Shown here: piece after piece, positions 51,941 to 60,112 of the stretch
Layout of the letters: every line of letters starts with the position of its first letter
How positions within the stretch are numbered: position 1 is the stretch's first letter
NCBI RefSeq assembly: GCF_021026295.1
Contig: NZ_JAJNDA010000020.1
Coordinates: 39,381 to 103,380 of the forward strand
Origin: Actinomycetospora soli
Lineage (GTDB): Bacteria > Actinomycetota > Actinomycetes > Mycobacteriales > Pseudonocardiaceae
Reading direction: 5' to 3'
DNA length: 64,000 nucleotides
Notes under the pieces: model-generated
Databases searched by the model: none
Told to the model about the DNA's origin: nothing
Seen by the model: only the letters and a program-made list of their open reading frames with translations
Translations under genes and position numbers: made by a program

Positions 51941-52858
51941 ATGGAACTGTCCCTGCGCCGGCTGCGGACGCTGCGGGAGGTCGCCCGGCGCGGCGGGGTC
52001 AACGCTGCCGCGGCGACCCTGCACTACTCGCCCTCGGCGGTGTCCCAGCAGGTCGAGGCGCTGGGGGTGGACGTCGGCGCGCCCGTGATCGAGCGGGTCG
52101 GGCGGGGCGTGCGGCTCACCGAGGTCGGCCGCGTCCTCGTCGAGCAGGCGGAGGTCCTGCTGGCCGCGGAGCACCGGGCGGTCGCGGCGGTGGAGGCGGC
52201 ACGCCAGCACCTGTCGGCGCGGCTCTCGGTGGGGATGTTCCCCGCCGCGGCCGCCGCGCTGCTGCCCGCCGTGATCGCCGACCTCGCCGCGGAGCACCCC
52301 GGGATCACGCTGGAGAGCCTCGAGGCCGACCCCGACCAGGCCGTGCTCGACGTCCGGCACGGACACCTCGACCTCGCCCTGATCCTCGACTACCCCGACG
52401 CCCCCGAGCCGTGGGCGCCCGGGCTCACGATGGTCCCGCTCGGCCAGGACCGGATCCACCTCGCGGCCCCGGCCGGCACCCGGTACCGGCCGGGGGTCGA
52501 CCTCGCGGAGCTCGCCGAGGAGACCTGGATCATCTCGGGCGCCGAGAGCTACTACGGCCGGGCCGTGCGCACCGCGTGCCGTCGGGCCGGCTTCGAGCCG
52601 CAGGTCCGGCACCGGGTGGACGGCCTCGCGACCGCGCTCGCCATGGTGGCCGCGGGGCTCGGGGTCACCCTCGCCAGCGACCTGGGCCGCGCGTTCCTGC
52701 CGCCGTCGGGGATCGACGTCGTGCCCCTGCGGCGGCCCCTGCCGCGCACGATCGTGCTCGCGCACCTCCCCCACGCGGTAGAACGTCCGAGCGTGCGCGC
52801 GACCGTCGACGCCTTCGCCCGCGCCGCGCAGGACCGGGGGCTCGCGGCCGTCGGATGA
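51941..52858 (+). CDS. LysR-family transcriptional regulator
   Basis: This 305-residue regulator has an N-terminal winged helix (RRLRTLREVARRGGVNAAAA, then SPSAVSQQVEALGVDVGAPV) and a periplasmic-binding-type effector domain. ATG 51941 is preferred; ATG 51932 is in frame. It precedes an FMN reductase by 58 bases on the same strand and may control it. Confidence 0.88.
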   Translation: MELSLRRLRTLREVARRGGVNAAAATLHYSPSAVSQQVEALGVDVGAPVIERVGRGVRLTEVGRVLVEQAEVLLAAEHRAVAAVEAARQHLSARLSVGMFPAAAAALLPAVIADLAAEHPGITLESLEADPDQAVLDVRHGHLDLALILDYPDAPEPWAPGLTMVPLGQDRIHLAAPAGTRYRPGVDLAELAEETWIISGAESYYGRAVRTACRRAGFEPQVRHRVDGLATALAMVAAGLGVTLASDLGRAFLPPSGIDVVPLRRPLPRTIVLAHLPHAVERPSVRATVDAFARAAQDRGLAAVG

Positions 52859-52916
52859 GTGGCCCGGTGGATCACCGGGGAGTCCCGGGACCAGGGACCG
52901 TCCGGAAGGAGACCAG

Positions 52917-53501
52917 GTGGAACTGCTCGCGATCTCGGGGAGCCCGTCCTCGCCGTCGAAGACGGTGCTCGCGCTCTCGGTCGCGCTCGCCCGGGCCGGC
53001 GAGCACGACGACGTCCGCACCGACCTGCTCGACCTGCGCGAGCAGGAGCTGGTGTTCGGCGACGGGCGGGACCCGGCGGACTACACCGGCGCGACCCGGG
53101 ACGCGATCGACCGGGTCGTCGCCGCGGACGCGCTGCTCGTCGGCACCCCGATGTACCGCGGGGGCTACACCGGGCGGCTCAAGAACCTGTTCGACGTGCT
53201 GCCCAACGACGCGCTCGCGGGCAAACCGGTGGGGCTCGTCGCGACCGGCGGGACCGACCACCACTTCCTGGCGCTCGAGCACGAGCTCAAGCCGCTCGTC
53301 GGCTTCTTCCGGGCCTGGGCCGTCCCCGGCGCCGTGTACGCCAACAACACGCACTTCGCCGACGGCGAGCTGGCCGACGACGGGGTGCGCGGGCGGCTGC
53401 ACGACCTCGCGGACGCCGTGGTCACCTTCGCGCGGCACATGCCGGCCGTGGCGGGCGCGGCCGCCCCGGACATCCCCCGACGCTCGGCCGCCGAGTCCTG
53501 A
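52917..53501 (+). CDS. NAD(P)H-dependent FMN reductase (flavodoxin-like)
   Basis: The 194-residue flavodoxin-fold reductase has ISGSPSSPSKTVLALSVALA as FMN phosphate loop, GTPMYRGGYTGRLKNLFD for the flavin ring, and VATGGTDHHFLALE. It resembles the SsuE/MsuE group that feeds reduced FMN to monooxygenases; no partner oxygenase is adjacent. It follows the LysR gene. Confidence 0.85.
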   Translation: MELLAISGSPSSPSKTVLALSVALARAGEHDDVRTDLLDLREQELVFGDGRDPADYTGATRDAIDRVVAADALLVGTPMYRGGYTGRLKNLFDVLPNDALAGKPVGLVATGGTDHHFLALEHELKPLVGFFRAWAVPGAVYANNTHFADGELADDGVRGRLHDLADAVVTFARHMPAVAGAAAPDIPRRSAAES

Positions 53502-53563
53502 GGCCTTCCGGCGCACGGCGCGGCGTGATCGACTGGCGCTCCCCGACCCCGATGGGAGCCCTC

Positions 53564-54643
53564 ATGCAGATCACCGCCGCCGTGCTGCGCGACCGTGCCG
53601 GCGCGTTCGCCCTCGAGACCGTCGACCAGCGCGAGCCGGGCCACGGCGAGGTGCGGGTGCGGATCGCGGGCGCGGGGATCTGTCACACCGACGAGCTCCC
53701 CCGCACCGACGCCCTGCCGATCCCCCTGCCGGTGATCGCCGGTCACGAGGGTTCGGGCGTCGTCGAGGCGGTCGGCCCGGGCACCTCGCTCGCGGTGGGC
53801 GACCACGTCGTGCTCTCCTTCGACTCCTGCCGGGCCTGCGACAACTGCGTCGACGGACACCCCTCGTACTGCGCCACGTTCTTCGAGCGCAACCTGTTCG
53901 GCACCGGCCTCGTGGAGCCCGGGCACGACGTCCGCGACGCCGTCGGTGGGCCGGTCGCCGCCCGCTGGTTCGGCCAGTCGTCGTTCGCGAGCCACGCGCT
54001 CGTGGCCGAGCGGAACACGGTCAAGGTCGCCGCCGACCTGCCGATCGAGCTGCTCGGCCCGCTCGGCTGCGGCGTGCAGACCGGCGCCGCGTCCGTCCTC
54101 GAGGCCCTGCGGGTGCGCTCCGGCAGCACGGTGATCGTCTCGGGGGTCGGCGCGGTCGGGCTCTCCGCGGTCATGGCCGCGCGGGTCGCCGGGGCGGCCA
54201 CGATCGTCGCGGTCGACATCAACCCCGCCCGCCTCGAGCTGGCGACCGAGCTCGGCGCCACCGCCACCGTCGACGGCCGCACCGAGGACCTCACCGGCGC
54301 GCTGCTCGCGGCCACCGGCGGCGCGCAGTACGGGCTCGACACCACCGGCCTCCCGCCGGTCGCCACCGCGGTGCTGCGGGCGCTGCGCCCGACGGGCACG
54401 CTCGGCCTGGTCGGCGTGCAGCAGGGACCCATCTCGCTCGAGCCGATGGACCTGTCGGTGGGCCGCAACGTCATGGGCATCCTCGAGGGCGACGCCGTGC
54501 CGCAGACCTTCCTGCCCCGCCTCATCGCCCTGTGGCGCGACGGGCGGTTCCCGTTCGACCGCACCTACCCGCTGAGCGAGATCAACGAGGCCGAGCGGGC
54601 CGCACTGGCGGGCGAGGTGGTCAAGCCGGTCCTCGTCCCCTGA
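53564..54643 (+). CDS. Zinc-dependent aryl-alcohol dehydrogenase-like
   Basis: This 359-residue MDR enzyme has the catalytic zinc ligands in GICHTDEL, GHEGSG and GCGVQTGA. The structural zinc cysteines are in CRACDNCVDGHPSYC and the NAD motif is VSGVGAVGLSAVMAA. The GCGVQTGA form is typical of benzyl/aryl-alcohol dehydrogenases (XylB, AreB). ATG 53564 has GGGAG upstream. A link to mycothiol through the neighbouring gene is possible, but the sequence does not look like mycothiol-dependent formaldehyde dehydrogenase. Confidence 0.87.
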   Translation: MQITAAVLRDRAGAFALETVDQREPGHGEVRVRIAGAGICHTDELPRTDALPIPLPVIAGHEGSGVVEAVGPGTSLAVGDHVVLSFDSCRACDNCVDGHPSYCATFFERNLFGTGLVEPGHDVRDAVGGPVAARWFGQSSFASHALVAERNTVKVAADLPIELLGPLGCGVQTGAASVLEALRVRSGSTVIVSGVGAVGLSAVMAARVAGAATIVAVDINPARLELATELGATATVDGRTEDLTGALLAATGGAQYGLDTTGLPPVATAVLRALRPTGTLGLVGVQQGPISLEPMDLSVGRNVMGILEGDAVPQTFLPRLIALWRDGRFPFDRTYPLSEINEAERAALAGEVVKPVLVP

Positions 54644-54680
54644 CGCGCGCCGGGGACCGAACCGGACTTACGGTGGGCCG

Positions 54681-56054
54681 GTGCCGCGACACGACCTCGT
54701 GGTGATCGGCTCCGGCTCGGGCAACATGGTCCTCTCCGACGCGTTCGCGGACCTCGACGTCGCGATCGTCGAGGCCACCGAGTTCGGCGGGACCTGTCTG
54801 AACCGGGGCTGCATCCCGACGAAGATGTTCGCCTACAGCGCCGAGGTCGCCGACACGGTGCGCGACGCCGCGGTGTACGACGTCGGCGCCCAGCTCGACG
54901 GCATCGCCTGGCCGGGGCTGCGCGACCGCGTGTTCGGCCGGCTCGACCCGATCGCCGCCGAAAGCCGGAAGGGCCGCGAGGACAGCGACTTCGTCACGGT
55001 CTACGCCGGCGAGGCCCGCTTCACCGGCCCGCGCACGCTCGCCGTCGCCCTGCACGACGGCGGGTCCGCGGAGATCGAGGCCGGACGGATCGTCATCGCG
55101 GCGGGCGCGCGTCCGGTGGTGCCGCCGCCGGTGGAGCGGTCCGGCCTGCCGTTCCACACCTCCGACACGATCATGCGCGTCGACGTCCTGCCCCGGCGGC
55201 TCGCCGTGCTCGGCGGCGGCTACATCGCGGCGGAGCTCGCGCACGTCTTCCACACCGCCGGCGCCGAGATCGTCATGATCGACCTGGCCGACGAGCTCCT
55301 CGGGCCGCAGGACGAGTCCGTCTCGGAGGCGTTCACCGCGATCGCCCGCGAGCGCTACGAGCTGCACCTGGGCCGCGAGGTCACCGCCGTCGAGGGCGGA
55401 CCGGGCGCCCTGCGGCTCCGGCTCGACGACGACACGACGATCGAGGCCGACACCCTCCTCGTCGCCGTCGGCCGCACGCCGAACGGGGACTCGCTCGACC
55501 TCGACGCCGCGGGCATCGAGACGCACGACGACGGGCGGGTGGCGGTCGACGCGGCCGGGCGGACGTCGGTGGAGGGCGTCTGGGCGCTGGGGGACGTCAG
55601 CTCCCCGGTGCAGCTCAAGCACGTCGCGAACCGCGAGGCCGAGGTGGTCACGCACAACCTGCGCCACCCCGACGACCTGCGCGAGGTCGACCACTCCCTC
55701 GTCCCCGCCGCCGTGTTCACCAGCCCGCAGATCGGCACCGTCGGCCGGACCGAGGCGCAGTGCCGCGACGAGGGCCTGGACTACGAGGTCGGCCGGGTCG
55801 CGTTCTCCGACGTCGCCTACGGCTGGGCCATGGAGGACGAGACCGGCTTCTGCAAGGTGCTCGTCGAGCGGGGCACCGGCCGGATCCTCGGCGCACACGT
55901 CCTGGGGCCGGAGGCGCCGACGCTGATCGCGCCGCTCGCCCTCGCGATGACGTTCGACATCGACGCCGCCGCCCTCTCCGGGCGCCCGTACTGGATCCAC
56001 CCGGCGCTCACCGAGGTCGTGGACAACGCCCTGCGCCAGGTGCTCCCCGGCTGA
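54681..56054 (+). CDS. mtr: Mycothione reductase
   Basis: The predicted 457-residue flavoprotein disulfide reductase would reduce mycothiol disulfide with NADPH. The redox pair is Cys39 and Cys44 in GGTCLNRGCIPTKMFAYSAE. NAD(P) binding is at VLGGGYIAAELAHVF, FAD at VWALGDVSSPVQL, and the C-terminal catalytic His is in YWIHPALTEVVDNAL, a form typical of Mtr. The GTG at 54681 is six bases after TACGGT, so the mRNA is predicted to be leaderless. The gene is a marker of Actinobacteria. Confidence 0.92.
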   Translation: MPRHDLVVIGSGSGNMVLSDAFADLDVAIVEATEFGGTCLNRGCIPTKMFAYSAEVADTVRDAAVYDVGAQLDGIAWPGLRDRVFGRLDPIAAESRKGREDSDFVTVYAGEARFTGPRTLAVALHDGGSAEIEAGRIVIAAGARPVVPPPVERSGLPFHTSDTIMRVDVLPRRLAVLGGGYIAAELAHVFHTAGAEIVMIDLADELLGPQDESVSEAFTAIARERYELHLGREVTAVEGGPGALRLRLDDDTTIEADTLLVAVGRTPNGDSLDLDAAGIETHDDGRVAVDAAGRTSVEGVWALGDVSSPVQLKHVANREAEVVTHNLRHPDDLREVDHSLVPAAVFTSPQIGTVGRTEAQCRDEGLDYEVGRVAFSDVAYGWAMEDETGFCKVLVERGTGRILGAHVLGPEAPTLIAPLALAMTFDIDAAALSGRPYWIHPALTEVVDNALRQVLPG

Positions 56055-56076
56055 GCGGGCGGCCCCCACGTCCGGC

Positions 56077-56964
56077 TCAGGTGCGGAGCACCTCGTGGAC
56101 CTCCCGCTCGAGCTGGCCCATCTGGTCCCGCTTGGTCGGCGCGACCAGCGCTGACGGCGTGCCCTCCCGGCGGTCCCGCAGGCACGTCGTCAGGCGGTCG
56201 ACGCGGCGCAGGATGCCGCGCCGGAAGAGGAACCAGGCGAGGAACCGGGTGGCCAGGGCGGCGACGAGCGCGAGGGCCACCGAGACGTAGTCCCGCACGC
56301 GGATCGCGTTGATCTCGTCGATCCGGTCGTCCAGCAGCGCGCGTTCCTGGGCCTGGAAGTCCCCCACCTCGGCGCGGATGCGGTCCATCAGTCCCTTGCC
56401 GTACTCCAGGTGCCGCCGGATCTCCGGATCGTTCGGGCTGCCCCCGCGCGCGACGAACTGCTGCTGGAACGACAGGTCGGCCATCTGCTGCCCCGTGAGC
56501 GTCTCGAGCTCCCGCAGCCGGCCGGACATCTCCTCGCGCGGCCGCTCCCCCGGCTCGTCGTCGGTGAGCGCGCTCAGCCCGGCGAGGGCGCCGGGCAGCT
56601 GCTGCGTCGCCTGCCCGAAGGGCTCGAGGAACTCCGGTTGCCCGGTCAGCAGGAACCCGCGCATCCCCGTCTCGGCGTTCACCATGAGGGAGGACAGGTT
56701 CCCGAGCGCCGCCGTCATCTCGAACTTGCGCTGGATGTCGGTCTCGATCGCGGCCCGGGTCAGGTTGCCGTTGAGCGCCAGGGCCGCGGAGATCACCACG
56801 GCCACCAGCGGCAGCGCCACGGTGATCCGCCCCTGCACCCGGATCGGGATGCGTTCCCACGCCCGCATCGGGGGTCCGACGAGCGAGTTCCACAGGTCGG
56901 CGGGTCCTCGGGCCACCCGCGGAACGGTACGAGAGCGCCGCGCACCGGTCGCGTCGACAACCAC
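56077..56964 (-). CDS. CHASE3-HAMP membrane protein without an output domain
   Basis: This 295-residue protein has a first membrane segment at about 47-68. An extracytoplasmic CHASE3-like helical domain follows at about 70-215 (SLMVNAETGMRGFLLTGQPE). A second membrane segment lies at about 222-245, then a HAMP-like coiled coil (LRRVDRLTTCLRDRREGTPS). It stops there, with no kinase, cyclase or methyl-accepting domain. It could be a truncated receptor or a partner for a separate effector. The next leftward-facing gene upstream (57340) is unknown. Confidence 0.78.
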   Translation of the reverse strand: MVVDATGARRSRTVPRVARGPADLWNSLVGPPMRAWERIPIRVQGRITVALPLVAVVISAALALNGNLTRAAIETDIQRKFEMTAALGNLSSLMVNAETGMRGFLLTGQPEFLEPFGQATQQLPGALAGLSALTDDEPGERPREEMSGRLRELETLTGQQMADLSFQQQFVARGGSPNDPEIRRHLEYGKGLMDRIRAEVGDFQAQERALLDDRIDEINAIRVRDYVSVALALVAALATRFLAWFLFRRGILRRVDRLTTCLRDRREGTPSALVAPTKRDQMGQLEREVHEVLRT

Positions 56965-56989
56965 CCTTTCCCGACGACGGGTCGCGCGG

Positions 56990-57340
56990 CTACGCCCGCC
57001 CGTCCAGCCGGTCGGTGACGGCCGCGGCGAACGCGGTCGCCGCCCCGGTCACCTCGGCGGACGCCCGGCCCGCCTCGACCGCGTCCGCCGTCGTGCGCAA
57101 CCACGTCACCAGGGGCGCCGCGAGCGAGGGGGCCAGCCCGGCGATCCACGCCGACGACCGGGCGCGGGTCTCCGCGACGTGCTCGCTGCTGCCGTCCGAG
57201 TGCCGCGCGACGATCTCCGGCCGCGTCGCGAGGAGCCCGCCGACCTCCCACTCCCCGCCCGGGGTTCGGGCCCGCAGCTCCTCCAGCAGGCGCGCCGCGG
57301 TCCGCAGCGTCCCGGCGTCGTCCTTGTTGCCCGCGGCCAC
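56990..57340 (-). CDS. Small Ala-rich protein, function unknown
   Basis: This 116-residue helical protein contains LLEELRARTPGGEWEVGGLL and an Ala-rich C-terminus (ATAFAAAVTDRLDGRA). The GTG at 57340 has GGGAGGT seven bases upstream. It precedes the CHASE3-HAMP gene by 25 bases on the same strand, so the two may be co-transcribed. No family is recognised. Confidence 0.6.
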   Translation of the reverse strand: MAAGNKDDAGTLRTAARLLEELRARTPGGEWEVGGLLATRPEIVARHSDGSSEHVAETRARSSAWIAGLAPSLAAPLVTWLRTTADAVEAGRASAEVTGAATAFAAAVTDRLDGRA

Positions 57341-57483
57341 CCCGCGACCTCCCGTCCTCGTCGACGGCCCCAGAGTGCCCGCCGGACCGGGTTCGCACCG
57401 CCGGATGTCCGATGATCCACACCCGGCCCCGCGGCCGGGTAGCTTCACGCCGTCCCGCCCGTCACCGCGCAGGGAGCCACCCC

Positions 57484-57939
57484 GTGTCCGAACCGTCCCG
57501 GCCCTTCCACCCCGACCTGCCCGACCGCCCCGCCCACACCCGGGTCCACCTCGTGCGGTCGACCGACCTGACCGGCGACACCGCGCAGTCCGGCGGGATG
57601 CGGCGCCTGGAGGCGGTCAGCGGGAAGTCGGTCGGGTCGTCGGCCCTGTGGACCGGCGAGACGCACGTCGCGCCGGCCACTTCCTCGTCCGACCACCACC
57701 ACGGCGAGTCGGAGACCTCGATCTACGTCGTCTCGGGCCGCCCGCGGTTCGTGTTCCACGACGGCGAGGGGGAGGTCGTGCTGCAGACCGGGCCGGGCGA
57801 CTACGTCTACGTGCCGCCGTGGGTGCCGCACCGCGAGGAGAACCCCGACCCGGACCACCCGGCGGTCGTCGTGATCTCCCGGACCACGCAGGAGGCGATC
57901 GTGGTCAACCTCCCGGCGCTCACACCGCTCGAGGACTGA
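57484..57939 (+). CDS. Cupin-domain protein
   Basis: The 151-residue single-domain cupin has metal-binding residues in SSSDHHHGESETSIYVVSGR (His and Glu of cupin motif 1) and GPGDYVYVPPWVPHREEN (motif 2 His). The substrate is unknown; such proteins may be isomerases, dioxygenases or sensors. It starts at GTG 57484 behind AGGGAG and ends at a strong hairpin shared with the convergent gene. Confidence 0.82.
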   Translation: MSEPSRPFHPDLPDRPAHTRVHLVRSTDLTGDTAQSGGMRRLEAVSGKSVGSSALWTGETHVAPATSSSDHHHGESETSIYVVSGRPRFVFHDGEGEVVLQTGPGDYVYVPPWVPHREENPDPDHPAVVVISRTTQEAIVVNLPALTPLED

Positions 57940-57943
57940 GGGT

Positions 57944-57975
57944 CCCGACGGCGGGTCCACCGACCCGCCGTCGGG
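57944..57975. terminator. Bidirectional hairpin terminator
   Basis: CCCGACGGCGGGTC at 57944-57957 pairs perfectly with GACCCGCCGTCGGG at 57962-57975 around a four-base loop. It lies between the convergent cupin and small HhH-like genes, with no long U-tract, as usual in actinomycetes. Confidence 0.8.
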
Positions 57976-57992
57976 AAGAGGTCACGCGGGAC

Positions 57993-58199
57993 TCACTCCG
58001 CGAGCTTGGCGATCCCCTGGGCCCACAGGAAGTACTTGTTGGTGCCCAGGTCCCGCACGGTCTTGATGTTGAAGGCGTCCTTGAGGTGCTGCGCGTCGGC
58101 CTCGGAGACGCCCTGCAGCGCCTCGACCGGGGCGTCGGCGATCTCGTTGATGTCCTTGCCCTCCCAGGCCTTGTCCACCTTGTCCGCGATGCCTGCCAT
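57993..58199 (-). CDS. Small helix-hairpin-helix-like protein
   Basis: This 68-residue protein starts MAGIADKVDKAWEGKDINEI and continues with EALQGVSEADAQHLKDAFNI and VRDLGTNKYFLWAQ. The last part resembles the helix-hairpin-helix folds of small actinobacterial proteins that may bind nucleic acid; the assignment is tentative. ATG 58199 has AGGGAGAA upstream. Confidence 0.75.
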   Translation of the reverse strand: MAGIADKVDKAWEGKDINEIADAPVEALQGVSEADAQHLKDAFNIKTVRDLGTNKYFLWAQGIAKLAE

Positions 58200-58261
58200 G
58201 GGTTCTCCCTCGGTGACGGCACGGCCGGTCCGTGCCCCGACGCGGCAGTACCCGACCGGGC

Positions 58262-58864
58262 TCAGGGGAATGTCTGTCGGGCGGCCGAGTCCAGGAGCGG
58301 CTCCAGTTCCGCGACGACCGCGTCGAGCGGGGCCGCGCTGCCCTCGACCCGGCACAGGACGACGGCCCCCTCGATCGACGACAGGACCAGTGCGGCGAGC
58401 GTCGCCGCCCGCCCGGGCGGGATCCCCTGCGCGACGAGGCCACCGCGCAGCTCCCCCGTCCAGCGCTCGACGATCGTCCGGACGAGGTCGACGAGCTCGG
58501 GCTCGTCGGCCGGGTGGTCGACGGCGACCGCCACCAGGGGGCAGCCGGCCCGGTGGTCGGTGGCGACGAGCCGGGTGCGCCAGAGCGAGGCGAACCGGCG
58601 CAGGATCGCCGACGGGGAGTCCGCGGCGGCCGTGTAGCCGGCGAGCAGGTCCGAGACGAGGTCGCCCGCGCGGGTCACCGCGGCGGTCAGCAGCTCCCGG
58701 CGCCCGCCCGGGAAGTGGTGGTACACCGAGCCCCGCGGGGCACTGCTGTGGGCCAGGACGGCGTCGATGGTGGTGGCCGCCGTCCCGTACTCGCGGAGCA
58801 GCGTCGCGGCGCTGTCGACCATGCGGTCCCGTGTCGACCGGGTGCGTTCCTGCGTCCTCGGCAT
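58262..58864 (-). CDS. TetR-family regulator (AcrR/YxaF-like)
   Basis: The 200-residue regulator has an HTH containing TIDAVLAHSSAPRGSVYHHF at about 35-54. The ligand domain has GCPLVAVAVDHPADEPELVD. This pattern fits the TetR subgroup with a C-terminal LmrA/YxaF-like domain. It is not closely related to the TetR pair at 16009 and 22092. ATG 58864 has GAGGGAGG upstream. It is divergent from the NADAR gene, which it may control. Confidence 0.87.
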   Translation of the reverse strand: MPRTQERTRSTRDRMVDSAATLLREYGTAATTIDAVLAHSSAPRGSVYHHFPGGRRELLTAAVTRAGDLVSDLLAGYTAAADSPSAILRRFASLWRTRLVATDHRAGCPLVAVAVDHPADEPELVDLVRTIVERWTGELRGGLVAQGIPPGRAATLAALVLSSIEGAVVLCRVEGSAAPLDAVVAELEPLLDSAARQTFP

Positions 58865-59009
58865 GCGTGCCTCCCTCGACCCGTCGAGGCTAGGCCCTCG
58901 GACCGACTCCCGGACCCGGTCGCGAGCGGTCCGTCGGAGAGGTTCCGCCGGCGGGTCCGCGGGGTTCCGCCGGTCGCCGCGGGCGGGCTGACGCGGGAGG
59001 CTGCGTCGC

Positions 59010-59459
59010 ATGACCGACTCCCCGATCGTGCTGCTCGGTGCCGTCGACGACTTCCGCGGCCCGTACTGGACGCTCTCGAACTTCTCCGAGCACCCGAGGG
59101 AGATCGACGGCCACCGGTACGCGACCGTCGAGCACTACTTCCAGGCCATGAAGGCCGTCGCGCCGGAGGACCACGACCGCATCCGGGACGCCGCCACCCC
59201 GGCGGAGGCGAAGGAGCTCGGGCGGGCGGTCGCGATGGTCCCCGACTGGCGGGACCGGCGGGTCGCGGTGATGCGCCGGGCGCTCGCCGCGAAGTTCACC
59301 GCCGACTCGGAGGCCGGCCGCTTCCTCCTCGCGACCGGCGAGGCGAACCTCGTGGAGGGCAACGACTGGGGCGACCAGCTCTGGGGCGTCAGCGACGGGC
59401 GCGGTCTCAACCTGCTCGGCGTGCTCCTGATGGAGCGCCGCGGGGTGCTGCGCCTGTGA
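59010..59459 (+). CDS. NADAR-domain protein (YbiA-like)
   Basis: This 149-residue protein of the NADAR/YbiA family has WTLSNFSEHPREIDGHRYAT, VEHYFQAMKA and the C-terminal NDWGDQLWGVSDGRGLNLLG. Family members are N-glycosidases acting on riboflavin intermediates or ADP-ribose adducts. ATG 59010 lies after GGGAGG. Its stop is inside a hairpin that also covers the end of the convergent TRIC gene. Confidence 0.87.
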   Translation: MTDSPIVLLGAVDDFRGPYWTLSNFSEHPREIDGHRYATVEHYFQAMKAVAPEDHDRIRDAATPAEAKELGRAVAMVPDWRDRRVAVMRRALAAKFTADSEAGRFLLATGEANLVEGNDWGDQLWGVSDGRGLNLLGVLLMERRGVLRL

Positions 59460-59495
59460 GCACTGTCCGTGGTGGGCACCACGGATGGTGCTCAC
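59456..59495. terminator. Hairpin overlapping both convergent stop codons
   Basis: GTGAGCACTGTCCGTGGTG (59456-59474) pairs with CACCACGGATGGTGCTCAC (59477-59495) with two mismatches. The left arm holds the NADAR stop and the right arm the TRIC-gene stop, so one structure serves both transcripts. Confidence 0.75.
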
Positions 59496-60112
59496 AGGGC
59501 GGAGCCACCGGGCGGCCGGGGCGCGTCGAGGCGGAACCCGATGCCGAGCAGCCGGATCGTCAGGCACACGCCGGCGCCGACGAACACCCAGACCGGTCCG
59601 CCCGCGCCGAGGCGCGCCGGCACGACGACGACCGCGGCGCCGACCAGGGCGGGGATGGCGTAGAGCTCGCTGGACAGCACGCTCGGGACCCGGCGCACGA
59701 GGACGTCGCGGATCGTGCCGCCACCCACCGCGGTGATCGTCCCGAGCAGGACGGCCTGGCCGACCCCGGCGCCCAGGTCGAGCGCCCGCCCCGCCCCGGT
59801 GACGGCGAACAGGCTCAGCCCGAGCGCGTCGAACACCGTGATCGGCAGCGCGAGGCGTTCGAGCTGCCGGGCCAGCCCGAACGCGACCAGGCCGCCCGCC
59901 GCGGCCACCACGAGGTAGCGCCAGTCACTGAACGTCGCGGGCGGCAGCGCCCCGAGCAGGACGTCGCGCAGGATGCCGCCGCCCAGCGCGGTGATCATGC
60001 CGAGCACGACGACGCCCACGATGTCGAGCTGCGCCGCGCGCACCGCGGTGAGCGCCCCGTTCAGGGCGAAGGCGAACGTCCCGAGGAGATCGAGGACCAG
60101 CGCCGTGGTCAC
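59492..60112 (-). CDS. TRIC-type cation channel (UPF0126/YicG family)
   Basis: This 206-residue membrane protein has two repeats of three membrane segments. Each contains the family motif with Gly triplets and Arg-Asp: GMITALGGGILRDVLLG and GTITAVGGGTIRDVLVRR. It forms a trimeric cation-selective channel in known homologues. The GTG overlaps the amidohydrolase stop (GTGA), so it is the third gene of the mobA-like operon; the reason for this linkage is unknown. Confidence 0.9.
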   Translation of the reverse strand: MTTALVLDLLGTFAFALNGALTAVRAAQLDIVGVVVLGMITALGGGILRDVLLGALPPATFSDWRYLVVAAAGGLVAFGLARQLERLALPITVFDALGLSLFAVTGAGRALDLGAGVGQAVLLGTITAVGGGTIRDVLVRRVPSVLSSELYAIPALVGAAVVVVPARLGAGGPVWVFVGAGVCLTIRLLGIGFRLDAPRPPGGSAL

